A stretch of DNA of 64,000 nt from Bacteroidetes bacterium GWF2_43_63 (GCA_001769275.1 MEOQ01000050.1:1-64000), one strand, 5' to 3'; counted from the first letter of the stretch, positions 8,721 to 17,386 are shown. Numbers and translations: made by a program. Notes: a model not told the origin generated them from the letters alone.

Positions 8721-9398
8721 TTATTTTAGCTTTTCATTAAAAACAAATACAAGGCGAAAACTAAGAAGATTGTTGAATTGATCACGTGACCAGGTGCTTA
8801 CGGTGTTGTTATAATCTCTCGTTCTGATTTTTCCTAAAGAATAGGCGTAGCGGAAATTAAAATGGACTTTCCAGAACGCACGTAAACGAAAATCGACAAG
8901 AATGTTCAAATCTTCAGATTTATATGGACCAGTGCTGGTGGCCCAGTCGATGAGAACTCCATGTTCGGTTTCGCGCATCGAAACAAGTCTGCTATAAGCC
9001 AGGCCGAGGCCGATTGTTATCTGATCTCTGTCGTTATAGTGAATCAGCATCGGAATCTCTGCATAATTGAGGCGCAGATTGTAATAAGGAAGATTCAGGT
9101 TGTTGCTGTTAGGCGGATATTTTTTGTAGGCGCCTTTCTGATTGAATAAAGTTTCGACCGAAACAAACCAACTTTTTCCGAGGGGCAGGGCAGCACCAAC
9201 GCCGCCATTGAAGCCGATTTTACGATATCCAACCACTTCGTCACCATCAACCTGCGACAGATTGAATCCACCAATAAACTCGCCCTGAATATTCTGCGCA
9301 TGCATGATTCCCGGACAGCAAAACATCAGCACGAGAGATGCACTGAAGAGCAACTTAAGACCAATATTTTTTTTTGCTGTCGTAAAAATTTTCATCAT
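8721..9398 (-). CDS. Outer-membrane beta-barrel protein (porin-like)
   Basis: A 225-residue protein with a signal peptide (residues about 1-34, hydrophobic LLFSASLVLMFCCPGIMHAQ). The rest alternates in short amphipathic strands (WFVSVETLFNQKG, PYYNLRLNYAEIPMLIHY, LSFRLVFVFNEKLK), as in the eight-to-ten-stranded outer-membrane barrels common in Bacteroidota. The last strand ends close to the C-terminus. It is the last gene of a minus-strand run after etfA, but is probably not functionally linked to it. No ligand can be assigned. Confidence 0.75.
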   Translation of the reverse strand: MMKIFTTAKKNIGLKLLFSASLVLMFCCPGIMHAQNIQGEFIGGFNLSQVDGDEVVGYRKIGFNGGVGAALPLGKSWFVSVETLFNQKGAYKKYPPNSNNLNLPYYNLRLNYAEIPMLIHYNDRDQITIGLGLAYSRLVSMRETEHGVLIDWATSTGPYKSEDLNILVDFRLRAFWKVHFNFRYAYSLGKIRTRDYNNTVSTWSRDQFNNLLSFRLVFVFNEKLK

Positions 9399-9434
9399 CA
9401 GTAAATTTGCGGAAATAGCGCAAAAGCGGTGAAT

Positions 9435-10430
9435 TTATTTTAGTTTTTCAATAATGGCAGGAACAATTTTCTCCCAGTCGCAAACAATTTTTAAATCCGA
9501 TGATTCGAAAATCGGTGCATTAGTATCTTTATTTACGCTTATAATGAGCCCAGCATCCTTGATTCCACAGGTGTGATGAGCGGCGCCTGAAATCCCAAAA
9601 TTGATATATACTTTCGGTTTCACCGCCACTCCGCTGGTTCCGATCATGGTATGTTCGCCTTGCGTCCAGCCTTCATCAAGAGCAGGCCTGGTGCAACCCG
9701 TGGCGCCGCCCAGCAGGGCTGCGAGTTCTTCGAGTTGCGCCCATTTTTCTTTACTGCCAATCCCAAAGCCACCTCCAATAATTACATCCGATTCATTCAG
9801 TGGCTTTCGGGTTGTCTGCTCTTTGCTAACAGACAAAACCTGAATTCTATCCCCTACGAAAGACAAGTCGAAGTCAAACACTTCAACAGTTCCGATTTTC
9901 TCCACGGGTTCAATTTTCTGCATGATGCCACTTTTGATGGTTGCCATCTGTGGACGATGATTGGGTGTGAGAATATCGCCCAGTACTTTTCCGCCGAAGG
10001 CAGGAACCACTTGAATAAACCGTTTGTTGTCGTCAATGCGGAGTTCGTTGCAATGCGCTGCCAGTCCTGTTTTTAGTTTGGCTGCAACCGTTGGTGCCAA
10101 TTCGGAACCCGCATAGGTGGCTCCAACAAGAACTGTTTCAGGTTTGTATTTTTTGATTAATTGTGTCAGTGCTTCGCTGTACAGATCGCTGCGGTAAACA
10201 TCGAGTTTTGAATTGTTGTTCACAATTACTTTTTGCGCGCCATAGCGGAATAGTTCGGATGAATACTTTTCTCCGTCGACGCCAAGAACAGCGGCCCACA
10301 CTTCGGTGTTGTTGCCCTGTGCTGCAGCCAGACGTGTGGCTTCGCCCAGCAATTCGAGTGAAGTGCCGTTTACCTTATCATCTTTGATTTCGGCGTAAAC
10401 GAGAATATGTTTGTAATCGCTGATGTTCAT
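9435..10430 (-). CDS. etfA: Electron transfer flavoprotein subunit alpha
   Basis: A 331-residue EtfA. The N-terminal half is the alpha/beta domain I; the C-terminal half carries the FAD-binding signature: ATGCTRPALDEGW, MIGTSGVAVKPKVYINFG, ISGAAHHTCGIKDAGLI and SVNKDTNAPIFESSD. With EtfB it shuttles electrons from acyl-CoA dehydrogenases, or in anaerobes can bifurcate electrons between NADH, crotonyl-CoA and ferredoxin. It lies downstream of etfB and the acyl-CoA dehydrogenase in the same direction, which marks the dehydrogenase as its partner. Whether it bifurcates cannot be judged by eye. Confidence 0.92.
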   Translation of the reverse strand: MNISDYKHILVYAEIKDDKVNGTSLELLGEATRLAAAQGNNTEVWAAVLGVDGEKYSSELFRYGAQKVIVNNNSKLDVYRSDLYSEALTQLIKKYKPETVLVGATYAGSELAPTVAAKLKTGLAAHCNELRIDDNKRFIQVVPAFGGKVLGDILTPNHRPQMATIKSGIMQKIEPVEKIGTVEVFDFDLSFVGDRIQVLSVSKEQTTRKPLNESDVIIGGGFGIGSKEKWAQLEELAALLGGATGCTRPALDEGWTQGEHTMIGTSGVAVKPKVYINFGISGAAHHTCGIKDAGLIISVNKDTNAPIFESSDLKIVCDWEKIVPAIIEKLK

Positions 10431-10489
10431 TTATTGGTTTGCAATTTATCAATTATTCAAAGGCTGTCATACAGAGTTGCACTATTTAT

Positions 10490-10610
10490 TCTTCGGGGGA
10501 GTTTACCCTGCTGTTGACACTTCGACTCCGCTCAGTGTGACAGCAGGAAGGACTCAGTGTGACAATGTCGGGGCTCAGGATGACAGCAGGGGTTAGACTG
10601 ACAGTGTTTT
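10490..10610. repeat. Dispersed TCAGGATGACAGCAG-type repeat between etfA and etfB
   Basis: CCCTGCTGTTGACAC (from 10508) is answered by several GTGTGACAGCAGG/GGATGACAGCAGG units up to about 10594. Related copies lie near 2327, 12688 and 30898. The element separates two genes that are usually adjacent and could reduce or attenuate etfA expression relative to etfB. Confidence 0.65.
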
Positions 10611-10646
10611 TGAATGAATGATATGAGTTTATTTCTTTCATAACAA

Positions 10647-11447
10647 TCAATGTCTCACTCCTGCTTTGCATAATTCCTGCACAATTCTGTCGGCAATTTC
10701 TTCGGGTGTTCCGCTTAGTTCCACGGTTTTTCGGCTCATTTTCGGGGCGTAAATATCACCGGGTTGTGTAGGAGATCCCTTCAATCCGAGATAATTATCA
10801 TCCGTTGGGAAATCTCCATAATGCAGCACGGTGAGCGGCTTTGACTTCGCCTTCAACATGCCCATGATGTTGGTCAGCCGCGGTTTATTCAATTTACGCG
10901 TAACGCCTAAAACGGCCGGCAGAGCCATTTTGTAATCAATGGATCCATCTTCGGAGAGGGCTGTTACGTTCAGTGTATTTTCAGAATATGCCAATGCACT
11001 GATGTTCATGATGTGAGGAAAACCAAGCCATTCGCCCAGTTGAGCGGAGACCTGACCCGTACTTCCATCATCGCTTTCGTTTCCTGTGATTACAATATCG
11101 AAGGGTCCTTTTGCCTGAATGGCAGCGGCAAGCGTGTAGGATGTCGCCAGCGTGTCGGCACCGGCAAAAGCACGGTCGCTCAGCAGAAAACCTTCGTCAG
11201 CGCCCATGGCGAGTGCTTCAAGAATGTTGTCCCGTGCGCTTCCCGGAGCCATTGTAAAAACAGAAACTTTTCCCTGATTTTTATCACGCAGAGCCAGTGC
11301 GGCTTCCAGCGCATGTTTGTCGAGATCGCTGATGACAGTTGGAATGCCTTCACGCACCATCATTCGCGTAGCGGGGTCAATGGAAATTTTATCGTAGTAC
11401 TTTGAATCAGGTACTGCTTTTACACAAACTGCAATATTCAATGCCAT
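10647..11447 (-). CDS. etfB: Electron transfer flavoprotein subunit beta
   Basis: A 266-residue EtfB. It begins MALNIAVCVKAVPDSKYYD and contains ISDLDKHALEAALALRD, TMAPGSARDNILEALAMGAD (nucleotide-binding, AMP or second FAD) and GNESDDGSTGQVSAQLGEWL, all typical of the family. It forms a heterodimer with EtfA. It starts 24 bp after the acyl-CoA dehydrogenase and precedes etfA, separated from it by a 216-bp repeat-containing spacer. The role is electron transfer from or to the acyl-CoA dehydrogenase upstream. Confidence 0.93.
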   Translation of the reverse strand: MALNIAVCVKAVPDSKYYDKISIDPATRMMVREGIPTVISDLDKHALEAALALRDKNQGKVSVFTMAPGSARDNILEALAMGADEGFLLSDRAFAGADTLATSYTLAAAIQAKGPFDIVITGNESDDGSTGQVSAQLGEWLGFPHIMNISALAYSENTLNVTALSEDGSIDYKMALPAVLGVTRKLNKPRLTNIMGMLKAKSKPLTVLHYGDFPTDDNYLGLKGSPTQPGDIYAPKMSRKTVELSGTPEEIADRIVQELCKAGVRH

Positions 11448-11471
11448 AATGCCTGATTGCTGATTATTGGA

Positions 11472-12614
11472 TTAACGAAGCTGATTTCCTGCGACGATAA
11501 TTCCCATAATCTGAGAAGTTCCGCCGGAAGGAATAATTGCCATAGCATCGCGCAGGAAGCGGCCTGCAGGATATTCATTGATTACACCGTATCCGCCCAT
11601 CAAATCAATGGTGCGTTCGGCTGCTTTAATGGCATTTCGCGAAATGAACAATTTTGCAGCAGCTACTTCAGGAGCGCACTGAACGCCGCTGTCGTAAATT
11701 GATGTTGCGTTGTACAACATTGCCTGACCTGCTTCATAGTCAACCTGATTATCGGCAATAATAAGCTGAATGGCCTGCAATGCAGTAAGAGGTTTACCGT
11801 AGGTGATTCTGTTTTTTGCAAAATTCAAACCTTCTTCGCAGCAGCCGCGAATCACGCCAAGCGCAATGGCAGCCATTCCCGAGCGACCAAAATGACCAAT
11901 GGTGTGCATAGCGATTTTACTTCCGTCGCCTTCTTTACCAATCATGCAATCGGCCGTAACTTTCAAGTCGCTGCAGATAACATCGCCGGTAACGGAACCG
12001 CGAAGGCCCAGTTTGTGTTCTTTGCGACCAGCTGACCAACCCGGAGTTCCTTCAGGAACAATCACTGCGCTGATCATTTTGCGACCTTTTTCATTCACTC
12101 CACTGGTGCCGGTTACAACATTGATTACCGCATTGTGCGAATTGGTGATAAAACATTTTCGGCCATTGATTACATAGCCTTCTTCGGTTTTTTCAATGGT
12201 GGTATTTTGATTCCCAAAGTCAGATCCACCGGTTGGTTCGGTTACGGAAAGTCCGCCAATTTTTTCGCCGGAAATAAGTTGTGGCAGATATTTCTGCTTT
12301 TGCTCTTCGCTTCCAAAATTCAGAATGGCAGCAATGGCCAGATCATGCGTCATGATGGCAATGCCTAACCCAGCTGAATGGCGCGATACTTCTTCGAGTA
12401 CGATGGCACGTTCGGTCAGACCCAGTCCCGGTCCGCCATACTGCGCCGGAACATAGATTCCAAAAAAGCCCATCTGGCCAAGCTGCGGCCACAAATGATC
12501 GGGGCAAACGTCTTTTTCATCCCATTCCGCAGCGTGTGGCGCTACTTCCTGTTCAACAAATTCTCTCACTAATTTCTGTAGTGATTTCTGATCGTTATTG
12601 AAAAACTGAAACAT
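11472..12614 (-). CDS. Acyl-CoA dehydrogenase homologue lacking the usual catalytic Glu
   Basis: A 380-residue protein of short-chain acyl-CoA dehydrogenase length and fold. FAD/CoA motifs are present: LSVTEPTGGSDFGNQ (~123-136), RITYGKPLTALQ (~269-280), LMGGYGVINEYPAGRFLRDA (~338-357). The family's catalytic base sits in a Y-E-G-T segment near the C-terminus; here it reads IPSGGTSQI, with Gly364 in place of Glu. In isovaleryl- and long-chain enzymes the base lies in helix G instead; that region here reads GHFGRSGMAA, again Gly (243). So neither known base is present. It sits between an AbfD-like gene and etfBA, so it surely passes or receives electrons through ETF; the substrate is uncertain. 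Confidence 0.85.
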   Translation of the reverse strand: MFQFFNNDQKSLQKLVREFVEQEVAPHAAEWDEKDVCPDHLWPQLGQMGFFGIYVPAQYGGPGLGLTERAIVLEEVSRHSAGLGIAIMTHDLAIAAILNFGSEEQKQKYLPQLISGEKIGGLSVTEPTGGSDFGNQNTTIEKTEEGYVINGRKCFITNSHNAVINVVTGTSGVNEKGRKMISAVIVPEGTPGWSAGRKEHKLGLRGSVTGDVICSDLKVTADCMIGKEGDGSKIAMHTIGHFGRSGMAAIALGVIRGCCEEGLNFAKNRITYGKPLTALQAIQLIIADNQVDYEAGQAMLYNATSIYDSGVQCAPEVAAAKLFISRNAIKAAERTIDLMGGYGVINEYPAGRFLRDAMAIIPSGGTSQIMGIIVAGNQLR

Positions 12615-12684
12615 ATTGATTTTTTTTGTTTGTTGTACAAATTAGTTTATCGGGAAAATCGCAAATTGTCGCATTTTGATGGTG

Positions 12685-12780
12685 TTTATCCTGCTGTTTC
12701 CTTCGATACATTTTTTCTTCGTTTCACTTCGAAAAAACACTCAGGATGACAGCAGGCAAAGCTCAATGTGACAGCAAGTT
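12685..12780. repeat. Dispersed CCTGCTGT...ACAGCAGG hairpin repeat
   Basis: CCTGCTGT (12691-12698) pairs with ACAGCAGG (about 12749-12756), with an inner stem TCTTCG/CGAA. It is a copy of the family seen near 2327, 10490 and 30898 and lies in the spacer between the AbfD-like gene and the acyl-CoA dehydrogenase. Confidence 0.6.
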
Positions 12781-12791
12781 TTTTTTGCTGT

Positions 12792-14252
12792 TTATTTTTT
12801 GTCGGCTGCAGGATCCGTAATGTTTTCGGTGATACCGGCAATTTTTTTTGCAAAGTCAGCATAGACTTCAAACGGCGTGAATGCTTTTACAACCATGCGG
12901 GCGCCGTCGGGTGAGCCGCCGCCGTGCATACAGCCCGGAACACCAGAACCTATGGTGAGCCATTCCGAAAGGCGTGCAGCGCGCACTCTGCTTTCGGCCG
13001 AGCAATCGCCGGCTTTCACATATTTGCGAATCATTTCGCCGTAGCGCGGATCATTCCAGTCCTTGAACGAAGGCGTACAGCCGGTTTCGACAATACCACC
13101 TCCAATTTCCTGACAGAGACGTTTTGTTTCGTAGGGCAGGGTAGCCACATAAATTTTATTGAGATGCGCAATCTGTGAATCCGAAATCCAGACACCGGAA
13201 GCATGAGCTCCGCCCAATGCCATGGCGCCGATTCCAAGACCATAGGTGGTGTTGTTGTTGGCAGACATTACGGTGAATTTATCATCGAATTTTTTATTCG
13301 AAATTCCATTGGCGCGGGCCATCAGCACACCGGCACCGATCATCACGTCGCCCTGACCGGCAACACAGGCACCAATGCAGGCGCGGTAATTGGCGGTGAA
13401 ATATTCAACCACTTTTCCGGCATATTTGAATTCACCGGCCATAAATACGCGTTCGTTCGGAATGAAAACATTGTCGAACATCAGGTAAGCCTGAGTAATT
13501 CCGGTTTCCATGGTATCCCATCCATCTTTGTAATCGCGATCGTCGCTTGGACGCATGGTTTCAACAATAGTCAGACCTTCAATATCGCGCGGGATTACGA
13601 ATGATACTGCAAATTCGGCATCGGTATCTTTGTAGCCAGAACCCGGCAGAATGAAAATTTCTTCGGAAGCAGCCACACCGCAGATCATGAGCTTTGCACC
13701 ACGAACCACGATGCCATCGGCACGTTTTTCAACCATGCGAAGATTCACATCCGGATCGGCTTGCTGAGTGGGTTTCAACGTGCGGTTGCCTTTGGCATCG
13801 GTGAGCGCACCGGCACAAACAGTCCCTTTTTCTTCAGCATTCAGAATCCATTTTTCGAGACGTTTTTGATAGTCAGTTCCGAATTCCTTGTCAATATCAT
13901 TTGTTACAGCCCACATAACGTTTTGTGAGTTCCAGCCGACACAGCAGCCGCCCGTGCAGGAACCGGTGAAATGATACATTTCGCGTTTCAGTTTAGCATT
14001 ATTCATAATGTCGTCCAACGACTTCATCATGCCATTGAAGCGGAGAATTTCATTTCCCGTGAAATACGATTTGGCAGTAAAAAGACTTTTGTGTTTTTCA
14101 TCGTGTGCGGCATCGAAAGCACGGCAATGGCTTTCCACCACGCGTCGTGTTGCAGGATGGCTGGTCACATCGGCGATCTGTTCACCATTCTTGTATATAT
14201 TAGGTTTGAGCGCCTTCAGTGCGGCCAGATATTGTTCCCTCGTTCTGATCAT
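12792..14252 (-). CDS. 4-hydroxybutyryl-CoA dehydratase-like (AbfD / HpaB family) flavoprotein
   Basis: A 486-residue member of the 4-hydroxyphenylacetate 3-hydroxylase family, closest in layout to 4-hydroxybutyryl-CoA dehydratase/vinylacetyl-CoA isomerase. The cluster cysteines match AbfD: C99 and C103 in GSCTGGCCVGW, and C296 in ACIGACVAGQ. But aligning from memory to Clostridium aminobutyricum AbfD, the fourth cluster ligand His292 is Tyr289, Tyr296 is Ile, Lys300 is Val, Thr190 is Cys, and the acid Glu455 (before MHGAGSP) is Gly (PGCMHGGGSP). It is the first gene of an operon with an acyl-CoA dehydrogenase and ETF. A CoA-ester substrate is likely; the exact reaction may not be 4-hydroxybutyryl-CoA dehydration. 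Confidence 0.75.
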   Translation of the reverse strand: MIRTREQYLAALKALKPNIYKNGEQIADVTSHPATRRVVESHCRAFDAAHDEKHKSLFTAKSYFTGNEILRFNGMMKSLDDIMNNAKLKREMYHFTGSCTGGCCVGWNSQNVMWAVTNDIDKEFGTDYQKRLEKWILNAEEKGTVCAGALTDAKGNRTLKPTQQADPDVNLRMVEKRADGIVVRGAKLMICGVAASEEIFILPGSGYKDTDAEFAVSFVIPRDIEGLTIVETMRPSDDRDYKDGWDTMETGITQAYLMFDNVFIPNERVFMAGEFKYAGKVVEYFTANYRACIGACVAGQGDVMIGAGVLMARANGISNKKFDDKFTVMSANNNTTYGLGIGAMALGGAHASGVWISDSQIAHLNKIYVATLPYETKRLCQEIGGGIVETGCTPSFKDWNDPRYGEMIRKYVKAGDCSAESRVRAARLSEWLTIGSGVPGCMHGGGSPDGARMVVKAFTPFEVYADFAKKIAGITENITDPAADKK

Positions 14253-14891
14253 AACAATTGCTTTTAATTAAATGTGGGGCTAAATTAGTAAAAATCTTTT
14301 ATATAGCATGCGGCTTGAGGCATGCGGCTTGCAGCTCAATGCACAGGGCGCAACGCGATAGGCATAAGCGAGAGTCATAAGGCGTTAGGCAATGGGCATT
14401 ACAAAAACAGATTTTGAGCTTTCAACGAAATTTTTTTTGGGTTATTGACTGTTTTTTTCCGGGACTTTACGTCAAACGTGACAAGTCGAGCCCACGATTT
14501 CATCGTTCGGTTGGTAATTTGAAAATTTAATAATTTCGAGAATTAGTTGAAAGCTTGCTGCCTGGCGCTTTTTCTTCAACCTCTCTGCGTCGCAAGGCGA
14601 CCTGAGTGCGTTGAAGAATGACGATGCTCAGCACCTAACGATTTCGGGACCGCTCCTCTACTCAAACAAATGTATGGCAGGGAATTTATCCTGCAGAGGC
14701 AGGACTAAAATATTGGGTGTGTTTCTCCCCGACGATTCCACGTCAGCAATACTGTTTTGCCAACCACTTCTGGCAGACGGTAGAATGTCGGGGAGGACGA
14801 AATGCAAAGCAACGGTCACTTCAAAATACTGACTACTGAAAGCGAATAGGTAACTTTTTAGTATTTTTATGCACTCAAATAAACAGAACAA
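14253..14891. other. Intergenic region with degenerate repeats, no gene seen
   Basis: About 640 bases without a credible gene. 14306-14395 holds GGCATGCGGCTTG/GGCATAAGCG-type repeats with a related copy at 32413-32475. 14729-14800 holds an imperfect inverted repeat (CTCCCCGACGATTCCACG against AGAATGTCGGGGAG), part of which recurs near 30851. The promoter of the following gene is probably in the last 50 bases. Confidence 0.6.
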
Positions 14892-15758
14892 ATGAGCACG
14901 CGTATATTATTAATTGATGATGATGAAAATTATTCAAAGCTGCTGCAAGCGGAAGCAAAAGCATTTGGATTTGAATTAGCGACCGCATGGAATCTGGCTG
15001 ATGGTGCGGATTTGCTAAGGAGCAACCGCAATATAAAAGCGGTCATTCTCGATGGCCGGTGCCATCTCACATCTGACAGGCAGGAGCCGGTGCGATCGAA
15101 TTTTGTAGTACATGCCATTGAGCAAATCAGAGAACTCGAAGACGAATACAATCGCGTCATCCCTTTTTGTGTCAACACCGAAACACCCGATGAATTCAAA
15201 GAAGACCTGATGGGCATTGCTGAAGTGTTTTTGAAAAACAAAGATCATGACGCCCTTTTCAGACATCTGAAAGATTTGATAAAAGCATTGCCAGCTACGA
15301 CCGTCCGGGAAGCGTATGCCGATATTTTTGAAAAGACCGACAAGCATTTTGATGATGAGTTTCAAGAATTACTGGTCAGAGTGCTGTTGACAATGGAAAT
15401 GTCGGACAAGGCAGACATTACAACGGGACTTGGAACATTGCGTTTGCTGCTTGAAAATGTGATTGACGAAGCTTGCCGGCAGAAGCTGGGAAAAGAACCC
15501 GACTCGTTTCGTTTCGGTGACAAAAGCCGCACGCGGCAAATTCTGGAAACAATGAGGCAGCAGGTTCTTCCGATCGAGCTCTACGATTCGGCTGTGATGC
15601 TGTATAGAATTGGCAGTCGCTATGGCAATCATCAGGATCCGGTATCAACCGGGACCGTGGTGCTCAGGCCTGGCAAATACACGTATCAGCGATGTGTTTT
15701 TTCGTTACTGGAATTGATTGATTTTTTGTTTTCAGAAAATATGCAGCCCAAAAGTTGA
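14892..15758 (+). CDS. Response-regulator receiver-domain protein with helical output region
   Basis: A 288-residue protein. Residues 1-125 form a receiver domain: RILLIDDDENYSKLL (acidic pocket Asp9-Asp10), AVILDGRC (Asp54, phosphorylation site) and EVFLKNKDHD (conserved Lys). Residues 125-288 are helical with no DNA-binding domain that I recognise (ITTGLGTLRLLLENVIDEA, RQILETMRQQVLP). Such stand-alone regulators act through protein contacts. No histidine kinase is adjacent, so it is an orphan here. The first strand and start at 14892 fit the family exactly. Confidence 0.75.
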   Translation: MSTRILLIDDDENYSKLLQAEAKAFGFELATAWNLADGADLLRSNRNIKAVILDGRCHLTSDRQEPVRSNFVVHAIEQIRELEDEYNRVIPFCVNTETPDEFKEDLMGIAEVFLKNKDHDALFRHLKDLIKALPATTVREAYADIFEKTDKHFDDEFQELLVRVLLTMEMSDKADITTGLGTLRLLLENVIDEACRQKLGKEPDSFRFGDKSRTRQILETMRQQVLPIELYDSAVMLYRIGSRYGNHQDPVSTGTVVLRPGKYTYQRCVFSLLELIDFLFSENMQPKS

Positions 15759-15933
15759 AAAAATTAACTGCATTTGCCTCCACAAGAAAAGAACACAATT
15801 CTATTCATTAAATACGGCGCTGTGGCTGGATTTGAATAAGTACATTGAAAAACAATGGTTCATCAATTTCCGATAGCGATTGGAGGGATGGGGTGTGAGG
15901 ATTTGTTTGGATGGGGCAGTGGCGGTTAAAAAG

Positions 15934-16278
15934 CTAGTCAAACCTTCTTTCTTGTTTTTGCTTAATTATATCAATTTTATTAACCTCAATCGTGTCTTTT
16001 GGAGTCACCTTGTATATCCACAGTATGTCATCTTGGAGATCTAAGTATAATCTATCTCTATCTTCTGTAATTGTATATAAATAAACCCTGAAGTTTAAAG
16101 AATCTGTCAAGTAATAAGAGTTGGAATTACTTGCAAAAACACCTCCATTATAAACCATGTATCTCTCGACAAATAAGCTATCATTCAACTTACGAGTTGA
16201 TTTATAATTATCCTTTGAGTACTTTGAATAACATGAAGTGAACAAAAACGCTATTATTATTAATGCAATATGTTTCAT
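15934..16278 (-). CDS. Small lipoprotein, function unknown
   Basis: A 114-residue protein whose N-terminus is a lipoprotein signal (MKHIALIIIAFLFTSC, lipobox FTSC). The mature part is polar and strand-rich (LNFRVYLYTITEDRDRLYLDLQ). Unusually for this lineage, a strong Shine-Dalgarno sequence AAGGAGAT lies 5-8 bases before the ATG (complement at 16285-16292). The gene is AT-richer than its neighbours. Both points suggest that it may be acquired. I do not recognise the family. Confidence 0.6.
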   Translation of the reverse strand: MKHIALIIIAFLFTSCYSKYSKDNYKSTRKLNDSLFVERYMVYNGGVFASNSNSYYLTDSLNFRVYLYTITEDRDRLYLDLQDDILWIYKVTPKDTIEVNKIDIIKQKQERRFD

Positions 16279-16517
16279 AATTATCTCCTTAATTGACTGC
16301 TTTTTGGCCTGTATTTTAACTTTTTTTAAGCTCTGCCCGAAAATTTAAAGGGTCAGTAAAACATTGAAGTGGTTTTCTATTCAACATATTGTTTGTCAAA
16401 TGGAGGTATTGCCGGTTTTGGGTTGCGTAGCCGGGAAAATTCGAACTGCATTTTTGACCACTATTTGATTCTTGCAATTGTTGATAGCGTCATTTGTATG
16501 TCGAGTTTGACAAACAA

Positions 16518-17369
16518 TCAAATTTCAATTTTATTGAGTAACCCAAGTGTTTCTATATTCATTTTTGAAAAGGCAAACCAACGTTTACCCAAATCTTTTA
16601 GAGATGCCCCTATATGAAAAACTGTTTCCTTATCAATAATTATAAATCTGTCGTGAGATTTCGCAAATGACTTGACCTCAATTGCCGGATATTGCTGATT
16701 ATGCTTACTTAAATCAAGTTCGAGTTTTCTCGAAACAGACTTCGTCAAAATTGTTGCAGTAACACCTTCTTTTCTCTTTAGAAGAAGGGTCAAAACACTT
16801 TCATCAATATAATTGTCGATTAAAATAATTGAGCTTTTTGCCGATTTTATAATGCCTGAAATGAAAACATGTGCATCAAAAATTTGTCCGTCGAAGAACA
16901 CTCCCTGATTTGGCGGAATTGATGTTTCTAATTGCAATTTGATTTCACCAAGCTCGCTTTTCATAGTGTGCATGTCGCTTTCGATGCGCTCAAATCGCTG
17001 ACTCAATGCATATCCTTTGAGTAAAAAATCCTTGATCACTTTGTTCGCCCAAATCCGAAACTGAGTTCCCCGCTTTGATTTGACTCTATAACCCACCGAA
17101 ATAATTACATCAAGATTATACAGCTGCACATTCCTGGTTACGTGTCTTTTACCTTCTTTTTGAACTTGTAAGAAATCCTTACAGGTTCCGCTTTTACTCA
17201 ATTCTTTTTCGCGAAAAACATTCCCTACATGCATGGTGATGTTCTGTGCAGAGGTTTGAAATAATTCGGCCATTTGTGCTTGCGAGAGCCAAACCGTCTC
17301 ATCCTCGATTCTGACCTCCAGACGAGTTGAATCTTCTACATTCTGATAAACAATAATTTCGTTTTTCAT
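16518..17369 (-). CDS. RhuM-family protein with C-terminal PLD-like domain
   Basis: A 283-residue protein. Residues 1-120 are the RhuM/virulence-protein domain (VWLSQAQMAELFQTS, ITMHVGNVFREKEL, NLDVIISVGYRVKSKRGTQFRIWA), distantly like phage antirepressors. A short coiled region follows (FERIESDMHTMKSEL). Residues about 160-283 resemble a phospholipase-D-like half domain with SHDRFIIID, an HxRx4D variant of the HxKx4D motif. The ATG at 17369 is chosen because a TATCTTTG box lies at 17394-17387 and the longer frame upstream is GC-rich and not protein-like. RhuM genes are common in mobile and defence regions; the activity is unknown. Confidence 0.75.
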   Translation of the reverse strand: MKNEIIVYQNVEDSTRLEVRIEDETVWLSQAQMAELFQTSAQNITMHVGNVFREKELSKSGTCKDFLQVQKEGKRHVTRNVQLYNLDVIISVGYRVKSKRGTQFRIWANKVIKDFLLKGYALSQRFERIESDMHTMKSELGEIKLQLETSIPPNQGVFFDGQIFDAHVFISGIIKSAKSSIILIDNYIDESVLTLLLKRKEGVTATILTKSVSRKLELDLSKHNQQYPAIEVKSFAKSHDRFIIIDKETVFHIGASLKDLGKRWFAFSKMNIETLGLLNKIEI

Positions 17370-17386
17370 TTCGCAACAAACTATAA

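Noticed and set aside
10486..10671. Small frame containing CHTERSRSVN
   Set aside because: This is the translation of a dispersed intergenic repeat; it has no protein-like composition and overlaps the etfB end.
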